From Trochalopteron elliotii (taxonomy: Eukaryota; Chordata; Aves; Passeriformes; Leiothrichidae), in assembly GCA_024734555.1 (NCBI GenBank), contig JANPWX010000161.1:979370-1043369 (forward strand): 64,000 bases of DNA, in the 5' to 3' direction. Shown piece by piece: positions 25,920 to 37,119 of this stretch (position 1 is its first letter; each line of letters begins with the position of its first letter). Under the pieces are notes generated by a model. That model was not told the DNA's origin and made no database searches. It was given only the letters and a program-made list of their open reading frames with translations. The position numbers and the translations under genes were made by a program.

Positions 25920-26260
25920 AGCCCTGGGATGACGGCACGGAAGCTGGCAGCCGCACAGAGCCATCAAGCCGTGTGAAGACAGGGCGAGCATCACACAACT
26001 GCCTCCCTCGGCCGGGGAGCCCGGCACGGCGGTGGCGGCTCGGGGGCTGCAGCAGCCCCTCCACTGCCGGCGCCCACATGCCAGGCCTGCTCCGAGATGT
26101 GCTGGCCATCTGCTCCTGCCAGCCGGGGCTGGGGCCGGGGCTCTGCGCCGTGGCTGGGGACGTGCCAAGCCGTCCCGCCGTCGCCACGCTCCCCAGCTGC
26201 GCCCCCCGTCATGACCACACCGCTGTCAGCGCTCCCAGCCCCCGGAACCTGCAGTGGAGA
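25920..26260. promoter_or_regulatory. CpG-rich patch in LMX1A intron 2
   Basis: A roughly 300-bp GC- and CpG-rich stretch (for example GGCCGGGGAGCCCGGCACGG) about 3.3 kb downstream of LMX1A exon 2 and separate from its main island. It could be an intragenic promoter or enhancer island. Open frames over it reflect composition. Confidence 0.35.
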
Positions 26261-29200
26261 TCTTCCCTTGCCTCCAGGTCCTCCCTGCATCCCTGGCTCT
26301 GCTTGGCCTGTGCAAACCTAGTGTGAAACACCACTGGGTAAGAGGGGTGATTCAATGATTCCGGTCCTTGTGCAGATTTTAAGGCTCCAGAGTAGCCCTA
26401 CTCTTCCCATCACTTCCCCGTTTATGGCGAGGTTTGATGTTGCCCCCCCCCAAATTCGCCACCACAAAAGCACATCCCCCTGACCACCACCGCAGGGGCC
26501 CCACAGCCGGGGCACATCCCCAGGGCCACTCTGCAGTCGGGGAGCTGGCCAGGGCGAAGACTGAACCTTGTCATAGTTGAGACTTATCAGGTTTGGACAA
26601 GCGCCGGAGGCTGCCGCGGGATTCGGGATGTTCTGTAACGAACGTCCTCTGCTCCAAATAGATGCCGTCCCAGGGGCACAGGCTTGAGCCGTCCCTCTCC
26701 AGGAGTCCTCCCTGTCAGCTCTGGGGAAACTGCTCCAAGAGTGACCCCCCAGTTCCCAGACAACATCACTATCCGAACCGCCCACAGGCCCTGAGCTGTG
26801 GCACCCCAAAGAGATGCCGAGACCTGACCTGGCACCCTCGGCCTTTAATCCATTCCCTTTCCAAGTCCTCTCCCAAGTTCTTCCTCCTTGTGAAAGACAA
26901 AGAAATGTAAAACATGTGTTTTAACAAATTGTTCCTCGATTTCTAGAGCCCAGCGAGTCAGATGCTCGCTTAAATCCGTCCGTAACACTTTCCATGGGTG
27001 TATTTATAACCGAAGGCATGGCTGCCATCTCGCGCTCCCTCGTTAACCCTCTGCGGCCTTGTTACAAACAGAGCTCAAACAGAGAGTGCAGAGACGTGTC
27101 AGAAAATTCTGCACCCACTCGTCCCTGGGAAAACACCCCAACGCTCACCATCTGGAAAAGAAATCCCTTCTTTCAATTTAAAAAAAACCAACAAAACAAC
27201 AAAACCAAACACAACTGCAGAGCACCGATGCCGTGACAGCGGCAGGTTGGATCCCGAGCACTTCCCTGACACCCCAGCATTCCACACACAGACACCCCCA
27301 GCCCTCCCACATGGAGAGGCCTCCGGAGCCCGGCTACGCCGCTGCCACCGGGAGGATCGGCCGCTTTCCACCGCAAGGAGTGTCAGTCACTTGTGATAAT
27401 TAACCAGCTCGAGATAATGAGCTCAGCCTGAGAGCGGCGGCTCTTCCTCCGCGCGTCTCACTCTTAAATCCCTGCTATCGGCATCGGCACCGCGGCCAAG
27501 GCAGGCACAGTGCTCCTGCACCCAGGAAAATGCTCTGTCCAAAGGCAGGACGGGCATTTGGGAGAAGAAAGAAGGATTTTTGGTAAATAAAGAGTATTAT
27601 ATAAAGCTCAGCAGAGCCCAAAGGAAAAGCTCTTTGGGACTCTACTCTGCATCCTTGCCATCACCAGGTAAGGAGTCGCACCACCGGCACAGCAGAGTCC
27701 TGCAGGACAGATGAAAGGAGAAGGGACACAAACGTGCACCCTCATGCTAACATAATTAATATTAAATGCAAGGGGACAATGACACGATGGCAAAGGCAGG
27801 CAGGAACAGGAGGGGAAGACACCAGCAGTGAGTCAGGGTTAAAACCACCACATCTCGGGAAACCGCCCGTCGCAGAGCCTGAGCTTCCCGGCTCGGGTAA
27901 AAGTCACCCCAAACACAACCAGGAAATAACCAGGAAAAATGGTGCTATCACTGGGGCCTAGGAAAAATTTGTGCCTTTTTTTTACCCACAATCATCCTTG
28001 TCCATCCCAACAGGGAGATAGATGGGCACAGCAAGAAGCCAACAGCGGCACCGATTTCTTTCGCGGCCAACACACATCAGAGGAGGGTTTCAGGTTGGAG
28101 CCACTTCAAGAGCTTGCAAGCTGCAGTCAAGAGTAAAATCCACATGTGCTGCAAGCTGGAAAGGCATTTCTGGGTGACAGTCACCCCAGTTTCCCCTTGA
28201 TGGTCCAAACAAAAATACCGATAAAGCAGAAAATGGGTATTAAATCGTGTTGGAAATTGTAAGGGAACCAGTAGCCAAATTTCTACAGACAAACAAGCAG
28301 TGCACCCAATCTCAACAAATTTTCTGCCTACAAAAACCCACCCTGTGGCGCAGCTCTCTCCTTTCCACTCTCACGGCAGCTAATTCTTCCGCTCTTTCGT
28401 AAACATTTGAAAACAAGGTCACGCGCACAAATTCTGCTTTCAATTTGCCTTGTATCCATAGTGATTAAACTCAGATCCACAATATGGGATTTAAAGAAGG
28501 GAAAAAAACCCCGAAAAAACCAGAAAAACCCCAAAACCCCAACTTTAAAAAGGCCTGGAGCTGGGCTAGACCCCGGCATGCTCGCCAGCTCGCCCAAGAC
28601 CAGGGATGAGAGCATCAAGGATCACTGTTTTCTGCTATAAAAAAAAGGGAATTAAATTGGAGGGCTTCGACAGCCGTGCTATCGCCACAGCGAGGGATCC
28701 AGCCCCCCACCTACACCCTCCTCAAGAAACAACCAGCCCAGAGGCAACAAAAATTTAATGGCTCCAAAACTCAGCCAGACAGTGGGGTCCGGAAAGGACA
28801 GCGGGAGCAGGATGAGCAGGAAAAAACGAAAGCAGCCACAGAGGAGGAAAAACTCAGCAGCCTTCTCCCCATTCGCACTGGAATGGTTTTTCTTTAAAGA
28901 AAGGAAAATAATTTGCTCATTGTCTTTCCCCCCAGCCCCACACTTCCAAAGGGGAAAGAGTCAGGGCTGTGAGCTTTAACACCCAAATTTCTTCACCATC
29001 ACAGACCCGGATGCAGGAAAAGCCTCTCTGTGACAGTCACCACTCTGAATTCAGCAGGGCCTTCCCTGGCTCCTGCCGAGTGCCTCAGTTTCCCCACCAA
29101 CCAGAGGGGAGAGCAATAGCATTTCCCTGCCTGTGAGGATATTAGGATAATAGATTCATCCAGGACCAGGTCAGGGAGGATATAACTTTCCTCCTGTAGG

Positions 29201-29565
29201 TGCTCCATAAGAAAATAAAGTCAGGGGAAAATGCTTGGCCACGTCCCTGCGCAGAGCTGGGATTACCGTGGGTCTCCCAGGCTCCCAACAAAACATCCTC
29301 AATTCCCAGGGCACAACCTGAGCACAACGAAACACCTCTAAAAAGGGGAGAACCGGGCAGCAATGAGACCGCGGGGCAGAAGCACAACTCGCCGCGCAGC
29401 ACAGGAAGGAAGGGCTGACACCTCTTGGGACACACAGGGCAGGGGAAGAGGGGAGCAGCAGCGGGACACCAGTCCCCCCACAAGCTTTTTGCCGGGCACT
29501 GGGGCTTTGTGGGCGGTAAGAACAGAGCGAGGGGGGGGGCTCCCCGAGGGGTAAGCGACACTTAC

Positions 29566-29752
29566 TTCTCATAGTCCAGCTTGCAGTATAGTTTCTTGTC
29601 GCGGTAGAAGCAGGTGGTCTGCAGGGGCTCCTTGCAGGACGCGCACTGGACGCACTGCTCATGCCATAGGCTGTCGTTCAGGCGCAGCAAGAACCGGTCC
29701 AAAATCACTCGCTGACACCCTTCGCACACCGACTTGGGGGTCGCGGCTCTGC
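29566..29752 (-). CDS. LMX1A: LMX1A coding exon 2: LIM domain 1
   Basis: This 187-nt exon encodes residues 26-87 plus two bases of codon 88. It contains a complete first LIM zinc-binding domain. The eight ligands are visible: C35, C38, H56, C59, C62, C65, C82 and D85, spaced C-x2-C-x17-H-x2-C-x2-C-x2-C-x16-C-x2-D. LIM domains of LMX1A mediate protein partnering, for example with LDB1. The protein is a nuclear LIM-homeodomain activator in dorsal neural tube, ear and midbrain dopaminergic progenitors. The acceptor (CCCCGCAG) precedes 29752 and the donor (GTAAGTG) follows 29566. The phase matches exon 1 (one base carried in) and matches the human junction before a Leu-Phe-Ala segment. By memory the human protein differs at a few sites, for example Leu84 here against Tyr. 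LMX1B is the main alternative, but the N-terminus and the RXRG neighbour fit LMX1A. Confidence 0.93.
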
Positions 29753-30328
29753 CTGCGGGGAAGGAGCCGGGGGCTGGGGTGGGCGGAGGGAGAGGCGGCC
29801 GGGGAGACGGGCCGGGCGAGGGACGGGCGGAGGGTCCCGCGATTCTCGCTTCCCCCGCACAGGCTCGTGGGTCGCGGGGGGACGGGGGTGTGCAGGGAGC
29901 TGCTGCGGAATCCAGGAGGGACCTGTGCCTTAGGACAGCTCCGGGGGGGGCACATCGCGCCCAATTTCGTTCCTCTTGGAAAGGCAGCAGTGGAGCCGCA
30001 GCTCAGATAGGGAGCGACCGTTTGAAACCGATATTAAAACGAAGATAGAAAGAAAAAGTGAATTATTTATTGCTCGATACGAAGGAGAGCCCTTTGTTAC
30101 AAGGGGGGGTTAGGGGGACACACAATTTAATGCGATCGCGCAAAGAACCGGGAGCAGAGAAAGCCGGTGCCGGGGACACACCCCGGGCGAAGGCAGCGGC
30201 GCCGGGCAGGAACGAGCCGGGGAAAGCTGCCCCCGAGCTTCCCGAACCCCCCGTGCCCATCCATCGCTCGGGCCCGCCCGGCCGTGCCCGCCCTACGGGG
30301 TGTCCAGGAGTGGGGTGCCCCGACTTAC

Positions 30329-30404
30329 CCAGTAAGGAGGAGAAGGGGGTCGCGGGGTCCAGGGCGCTCTGCAAACTCTCCTCCATCTTCAGCCCGTCCA
30401 GCAT
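30329..30404 (-). CDS. LMX1A: LMX1A coding exon 1: start codon and N-terminus
   Basis: Translation from the ATG at 30404-30402 gives a 25-residue N-terminus that opens MLDGLKMEESLQSALD and runs to Ser-Ser-Leu-Leu. The first base of a Gly codon is left for exon 2. The donor is GTAAGT at 30328-30323. The opening matches the LMX1A N-terminus known from mammals (MLDGLKMEE), which supports this start. Upstream on the gene strand, a pyrimidine-poor but plausible acceptor (TTGTGTTGGCAG) ends at 30444. The exon may therefore begin at 30443 and be preceded by a non-coding first exon, as in human LMX1A. That upstream sequence is partly lost in the N gap. Confidence 0.92.
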
Positions 30405-30443
30405 GATGGGGAGCCGGGCCGGGCGAGGGGCCGCGCCGCCCGC
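30405..30443 (-). other. LMX1A: Probable LMX1A 5' UTR segment with splice acceptor at its edge
   Basis: A GC-rich leader lies directly before the ATG. The minus-strand sequence reads TTGTGTTGGCAG, then GCGGGCGG, placing a candidate acceptor AG at 30445-30444. This would make coding exon 1 the second transcript exon. The call is inferred from the motif and from the known non-coding first exon of mammalian LMX1A; no transcript evidence is available. Confidence 0.4.
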
Positions 30444-30469
30444 CTGCCAACACAACCCGGACACAGCGC

Positions 30470-30863
30470 NNNNNNNNNNNNNNNNNNNNNNNNNNNNNNN
30501 NNNNNNNNNNNNNNNNNNNNNNNNNNNNNNNNNNNNNNNNNNNNNNNNNNNNNNNNNNNNNNNNNNNNNNNNNNNNNNNNNNNNNNNNNNNNNNNNNNNN
30601 NNNNNNNNNNNNNNNNNNNNNNNNNNNNNNNNNNNNNNNNNNNNNNNNNNNNNNNNNNNNNNNNNNNNNNNNNNNNNNNNNNNNNNNNNNNNNNNNNNNN
30701 NNNNNNNNNNNNNNNNNNNNNNNNNNNNNNNNNNNNNNNNNNNNNNNNNNNNNNNNNNNNNNNNNNNNNNNNNNNNNNNNNNNNNNNNNNNNNNNNNNNN
30801 NNNNNNNNNNNNNNNNNNNNNNNNNNNNNNNNNNNNNNNNNNNNNNNNNNNNNNNNNNNNNNN
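30470..30863. other. Assembly gap (394 Ns) inside the LMX1A promoter island
   Basis: This is an uninterrupted run of N, flanked on both sides by very GC-rich sequence. The true length and content are unknown. It sits 66 bp upstream of the LMX1A start codon on the gene strand, so 5' UTR, splice or promoter sequence may be missing. Open reading frames that run through it are artefacts. Confidence 0.99.
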
Positions 30864-31171
30864 CCGCCTCCCCGCCGCCGGCGCTGCCCGGGGTGCGGAG
30901 CGAGCCGCGGCTCCCTGGACGTCTCCGGAGAGGAGCGCACCAACCTGCGGGGAAGCGCCCGTCCGACTGCTGCCAAGGCACATTTCCTGGAGCTGATACC
31001 TCCCTGCCCGACCCCCACCCCCTGCCCTCCCCTCTCCACCCCACTCGAAATAAGTTTCCTCCCCGCTCTCCTGCCTGGCTGCAGGCACCGGCCCCGCCAC
31101 GCCTCGAGGGGCCGGCGGCTCTTCCCTGCTCCGGGGTGCACGGCTCGGCCCCGGCTCCGCTCCTCTCCCTG

Positions 31172-31256
31172 GCTTTTTTTCCTCTTCTTTTCTTAGAAAG
31201 CCAAAAAGAAGAAAAAAAAAAGAAAAAAAAAAAAAGAAGAAGAAAAAAAAAAAGGT
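31172..31256 (+). repeat. Adjacent polypyrimidine and polypurine tracts
   Basis: A run of T and C (31173-31194) is followed by an AG and then by an A/G-only tract to about 31255. It is low-complexity DNA inside the LMX1A CpG island and can adopt triplex-type structures. On the plus strand the first half also reads as a near-ideal splice acceptor (pyrimidine tract then CTTAG), noted separately. Confidence 0.8.
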
Positions 31257-32029
31257 AGAGGGTGGTGCCCCAACACAGCGTCCTCCCAGTAATGAAACCG
31301 GCTGGAAATCAAGTCCCCCTTCCAGGAGAAGCCCAGGCCGGCAGCTTTTGGGGAAAGTCGGTCCCCTGCCCGGGGCAGTCCCCGGCGGGGATGCGCTCCC
31401 CCGCGCTGCGCATCGCCCCGGGCGCCTCGCTCCCGCTGCTCCGGAGTGTTTAAGGAAAATGAGTGTTGGGAGGAGGAAAACAAAAAAGAAATAACAACAA
31501 AAAAAATCCCAACACCAAAGCAGGAGAGCTGCCCCGGAGGGCTCGTCGCCACTGATCCCTGGCGCCGAGCGGGGCTCGGTCCGCTCCGGGCGTCGGTTCC
31601 GCGGGGCCGCAGGGGGAGGCGGCCCCGGGGAAGCGGAGCTCCGGCTCCGCCAAACCGCATCGGTTTCGGGGAGGGGAACCCGCGGAGCAACCATCCCTCC
31701 CGGCCAGGGAAGATAAAACTTGGAGCTTTTCCGCAGCCCCGGCGCTGCTTTCCCGTCCTGCCCGGCTGTCCCTTCTCTCCTGCTTGGGGGATTTCGCTGT
31801 TTTTCGGGGAGTTTCACGGCCCCGCGGGTCGGAGCGGTCCGCAGCGGGGCTGGGGCCGCGTACCTGCCGCTGCCGGAGCAGCCTGGACGGGGATCCGCGG
31901 CTTCCGCGGCACGGAGGAGGGCTGGGTCCCCCGTCTCTGGCCGGCCAGCAGGGGAACGGCCGCAGAGTTGCGAGGGACCCGCTATAGGATCGCGGAGGAT
32001 GGGAGGCTTTTAGGGGCCTCACCTCCTGT

Positions 32030-35000
32030 GTTCAGCGCTGACCTTGGCGCCGAGGCAGATGCGCTCCCAGCCTCTCTGTGGGGCATCCTCGTCACCAAGT
32101 GCTCCCCACACCCAGATGACGTGGGTGATGCAGGGACTGAGGTCGTGTCCTCTGGGAATTCGTAGGAAGGAGAGAGGCCACAGGTTATCACAGGCAGCTC
32201 ACCGCCCTGCCGAAATCCCATGGGAGAGGGAAACGCGGTTCTGGGACAGCCCCGCTGTATCCCAGTGTAACTCCACCGCGAGTTTGGGCATGAAAGCCTT
32301 GGTACTATCACACGGTGTGAAACAGCTCTGACCACTCACACCCAGAAAGGCTGGGCTGCAGCAGGGAGGCACCGGGCTCTGACACCTTTGTCTTTGGCTC
32401 TCCTGAAGGTCTCCTAGCATCTACAGCCGAGTGTCTGAGCAGCCAGATCCACCGGAGCCACCTTGCCAAGACAGCAGCCCAGCAAGGACTGCAGCAGCAT
32501 GACCAGGGGCTCCAAGCACTGTGTGCTGCCCTCCCTGCCTGTGCTTCCCCACACTGTCCATCTCACCCACAGAGATGTGTAGGGCACATTTTCCTTACAC
32601 AGCCAGGGAGTGGCAGCCCCATGGGGTGGGAATACCATCCATGAGCACTGCTAAAAACTGTGTCCTTGTGCAGGGCACTTTGCTTGCAGACTCAGGCTGC
32701 CCACCTGATCTGCTCTGTTCAGAGATGCAGGAGCAGCTGGGAGGGAAGTTATTCCTTCCTGGATGTTGCCACCCCATGGTTTTCCTCCTCCTCCATATGA
32801 GGAGAGTCTGGAGACTGTCTCACCTTGCAGCTCTCATGTACAATTCCCAGCTTGGTCTATGAAGATCAGCTTTGGGGGCTGAGGCAAGTGTGTAACACCA
32901 GGGAGGCTGCAGCAGGGTGTTGCTGCTTGTGATTTACACATCCACCAGCTCCCACACAGGTCAGAGGTACTGGAGCACACCCGGCCTCGTGAAAAAGGTG
33001 ATCACCAGGTGGACCAGTAAACCATGCAAGAAATACACTCCAAACCCCCTCACTCCCAAAGCACACCTTCAACACGGGTGGTGGCCCTACAAAATGTGGG
33101 GGGAGTATTTCAGGCAGCTCACTACAGCCTCTGAGCACCAGTTTCCATTATTAGCTCACTCAGAGCTGAACTAGGGGCAGAAGCCCTCGACATCAGCAGC
33201 CAAAGAGAATTAAACCAGAGGGAAAGCAGCAGGTCTTGCCTTTCTCCTTCTAGCTGTAGGGTCTGCAGGCAGCCAGGTGTTGCAAAAAGTGGGTGGTGCT
33301 GGAGAAGTGCAATAAACAGAAGCTGCCAACCGAATTAACAAGGCCACAACATTGGCAGAGGGGCTGCACATCTTCCCCAGCCGTCTCCCCGCCGGGGCTG
33401 CCCAGCTGTCATGTTTTGTGCAGGTTCCCACTGCTGGAAGGGGCTCAGCAGCACTCAGCTCCCAGGTAGCCACAGCAACTGCCCTGGCTCCAGACAGCAG
33501 CAGCCAGATACCTCCACCAGCATCACCTTAACTCTGCCCAGCCAAGCAGATGCAGGAACACCCGGGAGCAGGCAGGGCTGGCCCCAGAAGCAGGCATGAA
33601 GGAGACCAAGGAATAAGATGGCTGTGAGCCACCCCCCTTGGGACAAGAGTCCCATGCTGGGCCAGCATCATCCTGCTGCCTCGAATGCCAACTTGGCACA
33701 GAAAAAGCCTTGCCCAGCACCACAGATATCCGTGGACACCACTCACCCCTGCAAGGACCACACCTCCCTCTCCTGCCTCCCTCACAGCCCTTCAGAGGCA
33801 TCAGCAGCTGTACAGCCAGCTGGGCTGGCCAGCCTGGCAGAGAGGCAAGCCAGAGACCAACCCACAGCCACGATGCTGTCAGATAACCCTGGGGTGATAA
33901 AATCCTCTTGTTTTACCACTGAAATCCCCCAGACCAAGCCTGGCTCAGATAGAGCTGATTGCACAGTGGCCACAGGAAGAGAGGAGATAGAAACAGAGTG
34001 GCCTTGCTTAGATAGAGGTTGGTCTTTGTCCACTCATACTGATAAACACCTGGGGATTTATCAGGGCTTCTCTATCAGGCTTTCCACCACAATGTGGTGG
34101 CTTGCCATCATCCCCTGAAAGAGGGTACACAACACACTGCTTCCCACTGCCATCATCAGCAGCCCTGGGGAACTCCCTCTTCTTCCCCTTCCTCCCTGTG
34201 CCCTCTGGTGCTCCGAGAGGTACCAAGCAAGCACAGCCTCCCCAGCCTCCCAGCTGGGCCTTTGATGGGACAGCAGAGAGCTGGGGGGGACATAGAGGGG
34301 AGGAGCAGAGGAATCAGGCAGCAAAGATAATATCTCAGGGAAGCTCAGGTGAGATGGTGAAGGCAGTCCAGGGCTCAGTCTGGATAAAAGGTCCTTTAGA
34401 AAAGGTCAGTGTTGGTGGCACCCAGCTGGATCCACTCTGTTGGTGTCTGAGAGTCATGTCAGGCCTACAGGATGTGCTCCTGAATCACTCAATCCATCAG
34501 GGAGTCCAGAGTCAAACTGAACATAAACCAGCTCAAACCTTTATAGTTTGAGATGCATTCTTTTATTCTCAATCCAGAAGTGCTGTTGTTGGACTCAGTA
34601 GAAACTGAAGCAGCTGCTGCAGAACCCAAAACTCCACTATTTTTTGAAGCCCCCTCCATGGAGCATTTGCAGAGGGAGCAGCTCAGAATTAATAAATGCT
34701 TTGACACATTTGGCCTGTACACCAGAACAAAGCTTGTCCATGGTGGGGGGGAACCTGCTGCTCTCTCTGGAAACTCATGAGATGCGCTGCCTGGTGGCAA
34801 AGAGAAAATGGCTTTGCACCAGTCATTCCCAGAGCCTGGCTTATTTATCAATCCTAGAGCAAAGGAAAAATTGTCTGAACTTAATCTGAGGCTGTGAGGG
34901 GCTTCATGGGGTACCCAATGACTGGATAAAGCTTTCTTTGGCTTATCAATGATTGTGATTTCTAGTGCTTTATAAAAATTAGGTTTCTCCAGGGCTGAAG

Positions 35001-37119
35001 ATTGGGGAAGCTCCAGCTATGCCAAGCTGCTGTTCTCCTGCTGCAACTCACAGGATAACCACACCAGTGAGTTTTTACCATCTGCTATGGGATTTTTTCC
35101 TCGGGGTGTCCAAAGACTCACTCCCATGCTTTGCAAGGCTTGGGGAAGCACAGCTCTTGGACAACACCCCTGTAGAGAGGTCTACAACATGAATGAGGAA
35201 TCCAAGGGTTGGGACCAAAGCCAGGAGATTGCATCAACCCTCAGGGCCCCAGTGACTGCAGATAGAGCTGGGTTGCTCCATGACTTGTTTCCTCTGCAGA
35301 GGACATTGGTTTGCTAGTGGCACTTTCAGATGAGCAAGTACTGTCTTATTCACAGAGGCCAAATGGAGAGTCATGGCCTCTCTGCCCTGCCAGACACAGG
35401 GTAGGGGAGTTTGTGGTGGGCTGTGTGTTAAATTTTTCCAAAAACCCAGTAGTCATCTGGAAAAACAGGATAAAGCCCTGCTCAAACTGCAGCCTGGAGA
35501 CCTTGTGGCCCAGAACCCAGAGACTGCCCTTGCAGACTGCTCAGAGTGAGGCCAGTCAGCAGCCACCTCAAGGCTTCCTGCCCCATTTTGGTTGCCATAT
35601 CCTATCACTTCCAACATCAAAATATCACAGGCAGCAGTCTGGATTTGTTTACAAACAAATTGAGATCAGCATCAATCAGAAAAGAAACCCTACCCAGCCA
35701 GCTGGGGGACCTGTTCTTAGAAGTTTACCTCTCTGAGAGGGGAAGCCTGAGCAGCCCAGGCTGGAGGTGACCTCTTGCACCATCTAACCAGCAGAGTGGT
35801 ATGGTGCCATCCCAGCAGAGCCTGTGTGTAGCACCTCAAATTCCAGCAACAGTTTTATAATGAGCAGGTTGTCTATTTTCTGTATTTAAATACCTCTCTT
35901 TTAACTGAAAATTGCCTTTTTAATTGCAAATAGCTTCTTGGTCAGTTCTTTTCACATCTTTTGAAATTCTCCCTGGGTTTTTCTCAGGAGGAAAAGAAAA
36001 AATTAAAGCGTTTTTGTGGGGTTGGGGTTTTCCTTCTTTTTCTCCACTCTTTTAAATTCTCCTTTTCCTTCTCTCAGCAAAATACTGGAAAATGAATCAT
36101 GTCCCCGTGTGGGAGCTTTAACAAAACGTTTCATTTTTATCCTTCTTCCTTCTCTGTTGTCAGTCCTCCTCTCCCTCAAACTTCCCCGAGCCGGCAGCGT
36201 CGCAATCTGTCACGCGGACAGACAAAGCTGCATCTCACCCCACTGTCTGCTGAGAGGGTCAGGAGGGGCAGATCACTTAACACTACACCTGTTTTATGAA
36301 TAATAATACAGACAGTTTCGCTGGGTTCCTGGGAGGACATTTTCCCACCAGGATAAGCACCGCATATTGAACAAATTAATGTCTTTAACTCGTTTGACTC
36401 TGGTTAGCTCGGTTGCAATGGGAGCTCCAGCAGTGCTGTTGGAGCAGGGGAAAGACCAGGCAGGCCTTTGAGGATGGTTTGTGAGAGTGTCTTGTTCTTT
36501 CCTTACCTGCAGGTTTCACTCGTGGAAGTGTGAGATTATAAGTTTGGGGTTAGTGAACCCGTTTCCAGAGCAAAAATATGGAGAGGGAAAAAAAAAAAAA
36601 AAAGAACAGGACACATTAAGCTTCAGGAAAACTGAAAGTTATCCATGAGCACACAAGGTCTGCCTCACTCCAAAATACTGCACCTGCACCAAAAGGAAAC
36701 ACTTTGGTTCTTTTGTCAGTGGCTAGACTAGCTCAGAAAAGAAAAAAAAAAACCCACAAAGTAACCAACCAACACCAAACAACCACCCCCTCACACACTA
36801 AAAACTTACTTTTAATATTACTTTAAAATTCCAAAGAATTCAAAGAGTTTCTTTTTAAGATGGTGGAATGAAATGTTTTGATTCACAGCAGCAAGTTTTC
36901 CTAGGTCTTTCCTTAGCAGGAACCAGAAGCAATACCTGTCTTCTCTTGGCCAGAGGACTGTGTCTATCAGCACAAGCAGTGACATCCCAAGTGACATTCC
37001 TGCCCTGACTTGGGCTGCCCAAGAGTGTCAGGAGGGACCCTCAGCTCCAGCCCAAGCTGGACCTGTGACCTCAGCAGAAGAGGACACTGCTCTGCCAGCC
37101 CCAATCAGCGCCTCACTCA
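32030..37119. other. LMX1A-RXRG intergenic region
   Basis: This lies between the LMX1A CpG island and the RXRG poly(A) signal. I see no exon-like frames with recognisable protein similarity. 32.0-35.8 kb is unremarkable unique-looking sequence. 35.85-36.42 kb is AT-rich with many homeodomain-type cores and looks like a conserved regulatory element. 36.58-36.60 kb has a poly-A run and 36.74-36.80 kb an A/C-rich low-complexity tract. Both flanking genes are on the minus strand, so RXRG transcription ends towards the LMX1A promoter. Confidence 0.7.
35850..36420. promoter_or_regulatory. AT-rich candidate enhancer between RXRG and LMX1A
   Basis: Non-repetitive AT-rich sequence with several homeodomain cores (TTTTAATTGCAAAT, GAATAATAATAC, ACAAATTAATGTC) and a CpG-containing middle part (36190-36220). 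It lies about 4-5 kb upstream of LMX1A on the gene strand and 0.7 kb past the RXRG end. The composition suggests a conserved non-coding element; conservation was not tested. Confidence 0.35.

Larger units (their letters stand above)
1..29565 (-). other. LMX1A: LMX1A intron 2 (partial, runs off left edge)
   Basis: This is the stretch downstream, on the gene strand, of the LMX1A exon that ends at 29566. I looked on the minus strand for the next expected exon, which encodes the second LIM domain and starts with a Phe-Ala-Val-Lys-Cys-Gly-Gly-Cys type segment, and found nothing like it. The whole 29.5 kb is therefore read as intron 2, which is also large in mammals. It holds poly-T and poly-A tracts, an AAC repeat at 3.06 kb, a near-palindromic alternating AT/GT tract at 5.1 kb, degenerate tandem repeats at 14.5 and 15.7 kb, CpG-rich patches at 3.7 and 26 kb, and several AT-rich blocks that look like conserved non-coding elements. 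Reading frames of 60-300 codons occur throughout but show no recognisable domain or splice context. Confidence 0.75.
29700..32030 (-). promoter_or_regulatory. LMX1A: LMX1A CpG island / promoter region
   Basis: This is a continuous GC-rich, CpG-dense stretch covering both LMX1A coding exons in the window and about 1.6 kb upstream, broken by the N gap. CpG density falls off after about 32.0 kb. Developmental transcription-factor genes typically have such islands. Two minus-strand splice donors could end a non-coding exon 1: CAG|GTACGC with the exon edge at 31864, and GAG|GTGAGG with the exon edge at 32023. I cannot place the transcription start. A polypyrimidine/polypurine tract at 31172-31256 interrupts the island. 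Confidence 0.7.

Noticed and set aside
1..29560. Further LMX1A exons (second LIM domain, homeodomain) searched on the minus strand
   Set aside because: No frame contains the expected Cys-Gly-Gly-Cys LIM2 start or a homeodomain helix 3 (WFQNxR); these exons lie outside the window.
30058..31817. Long open frames on both strands (up to 584 codons) across the LMX1A 5' region
   Set aside because: They run through 394 Ns, which cannot contain a stop, and otherwise reflect GC-rich composition. Only the short LMX1A segment inside them is real.
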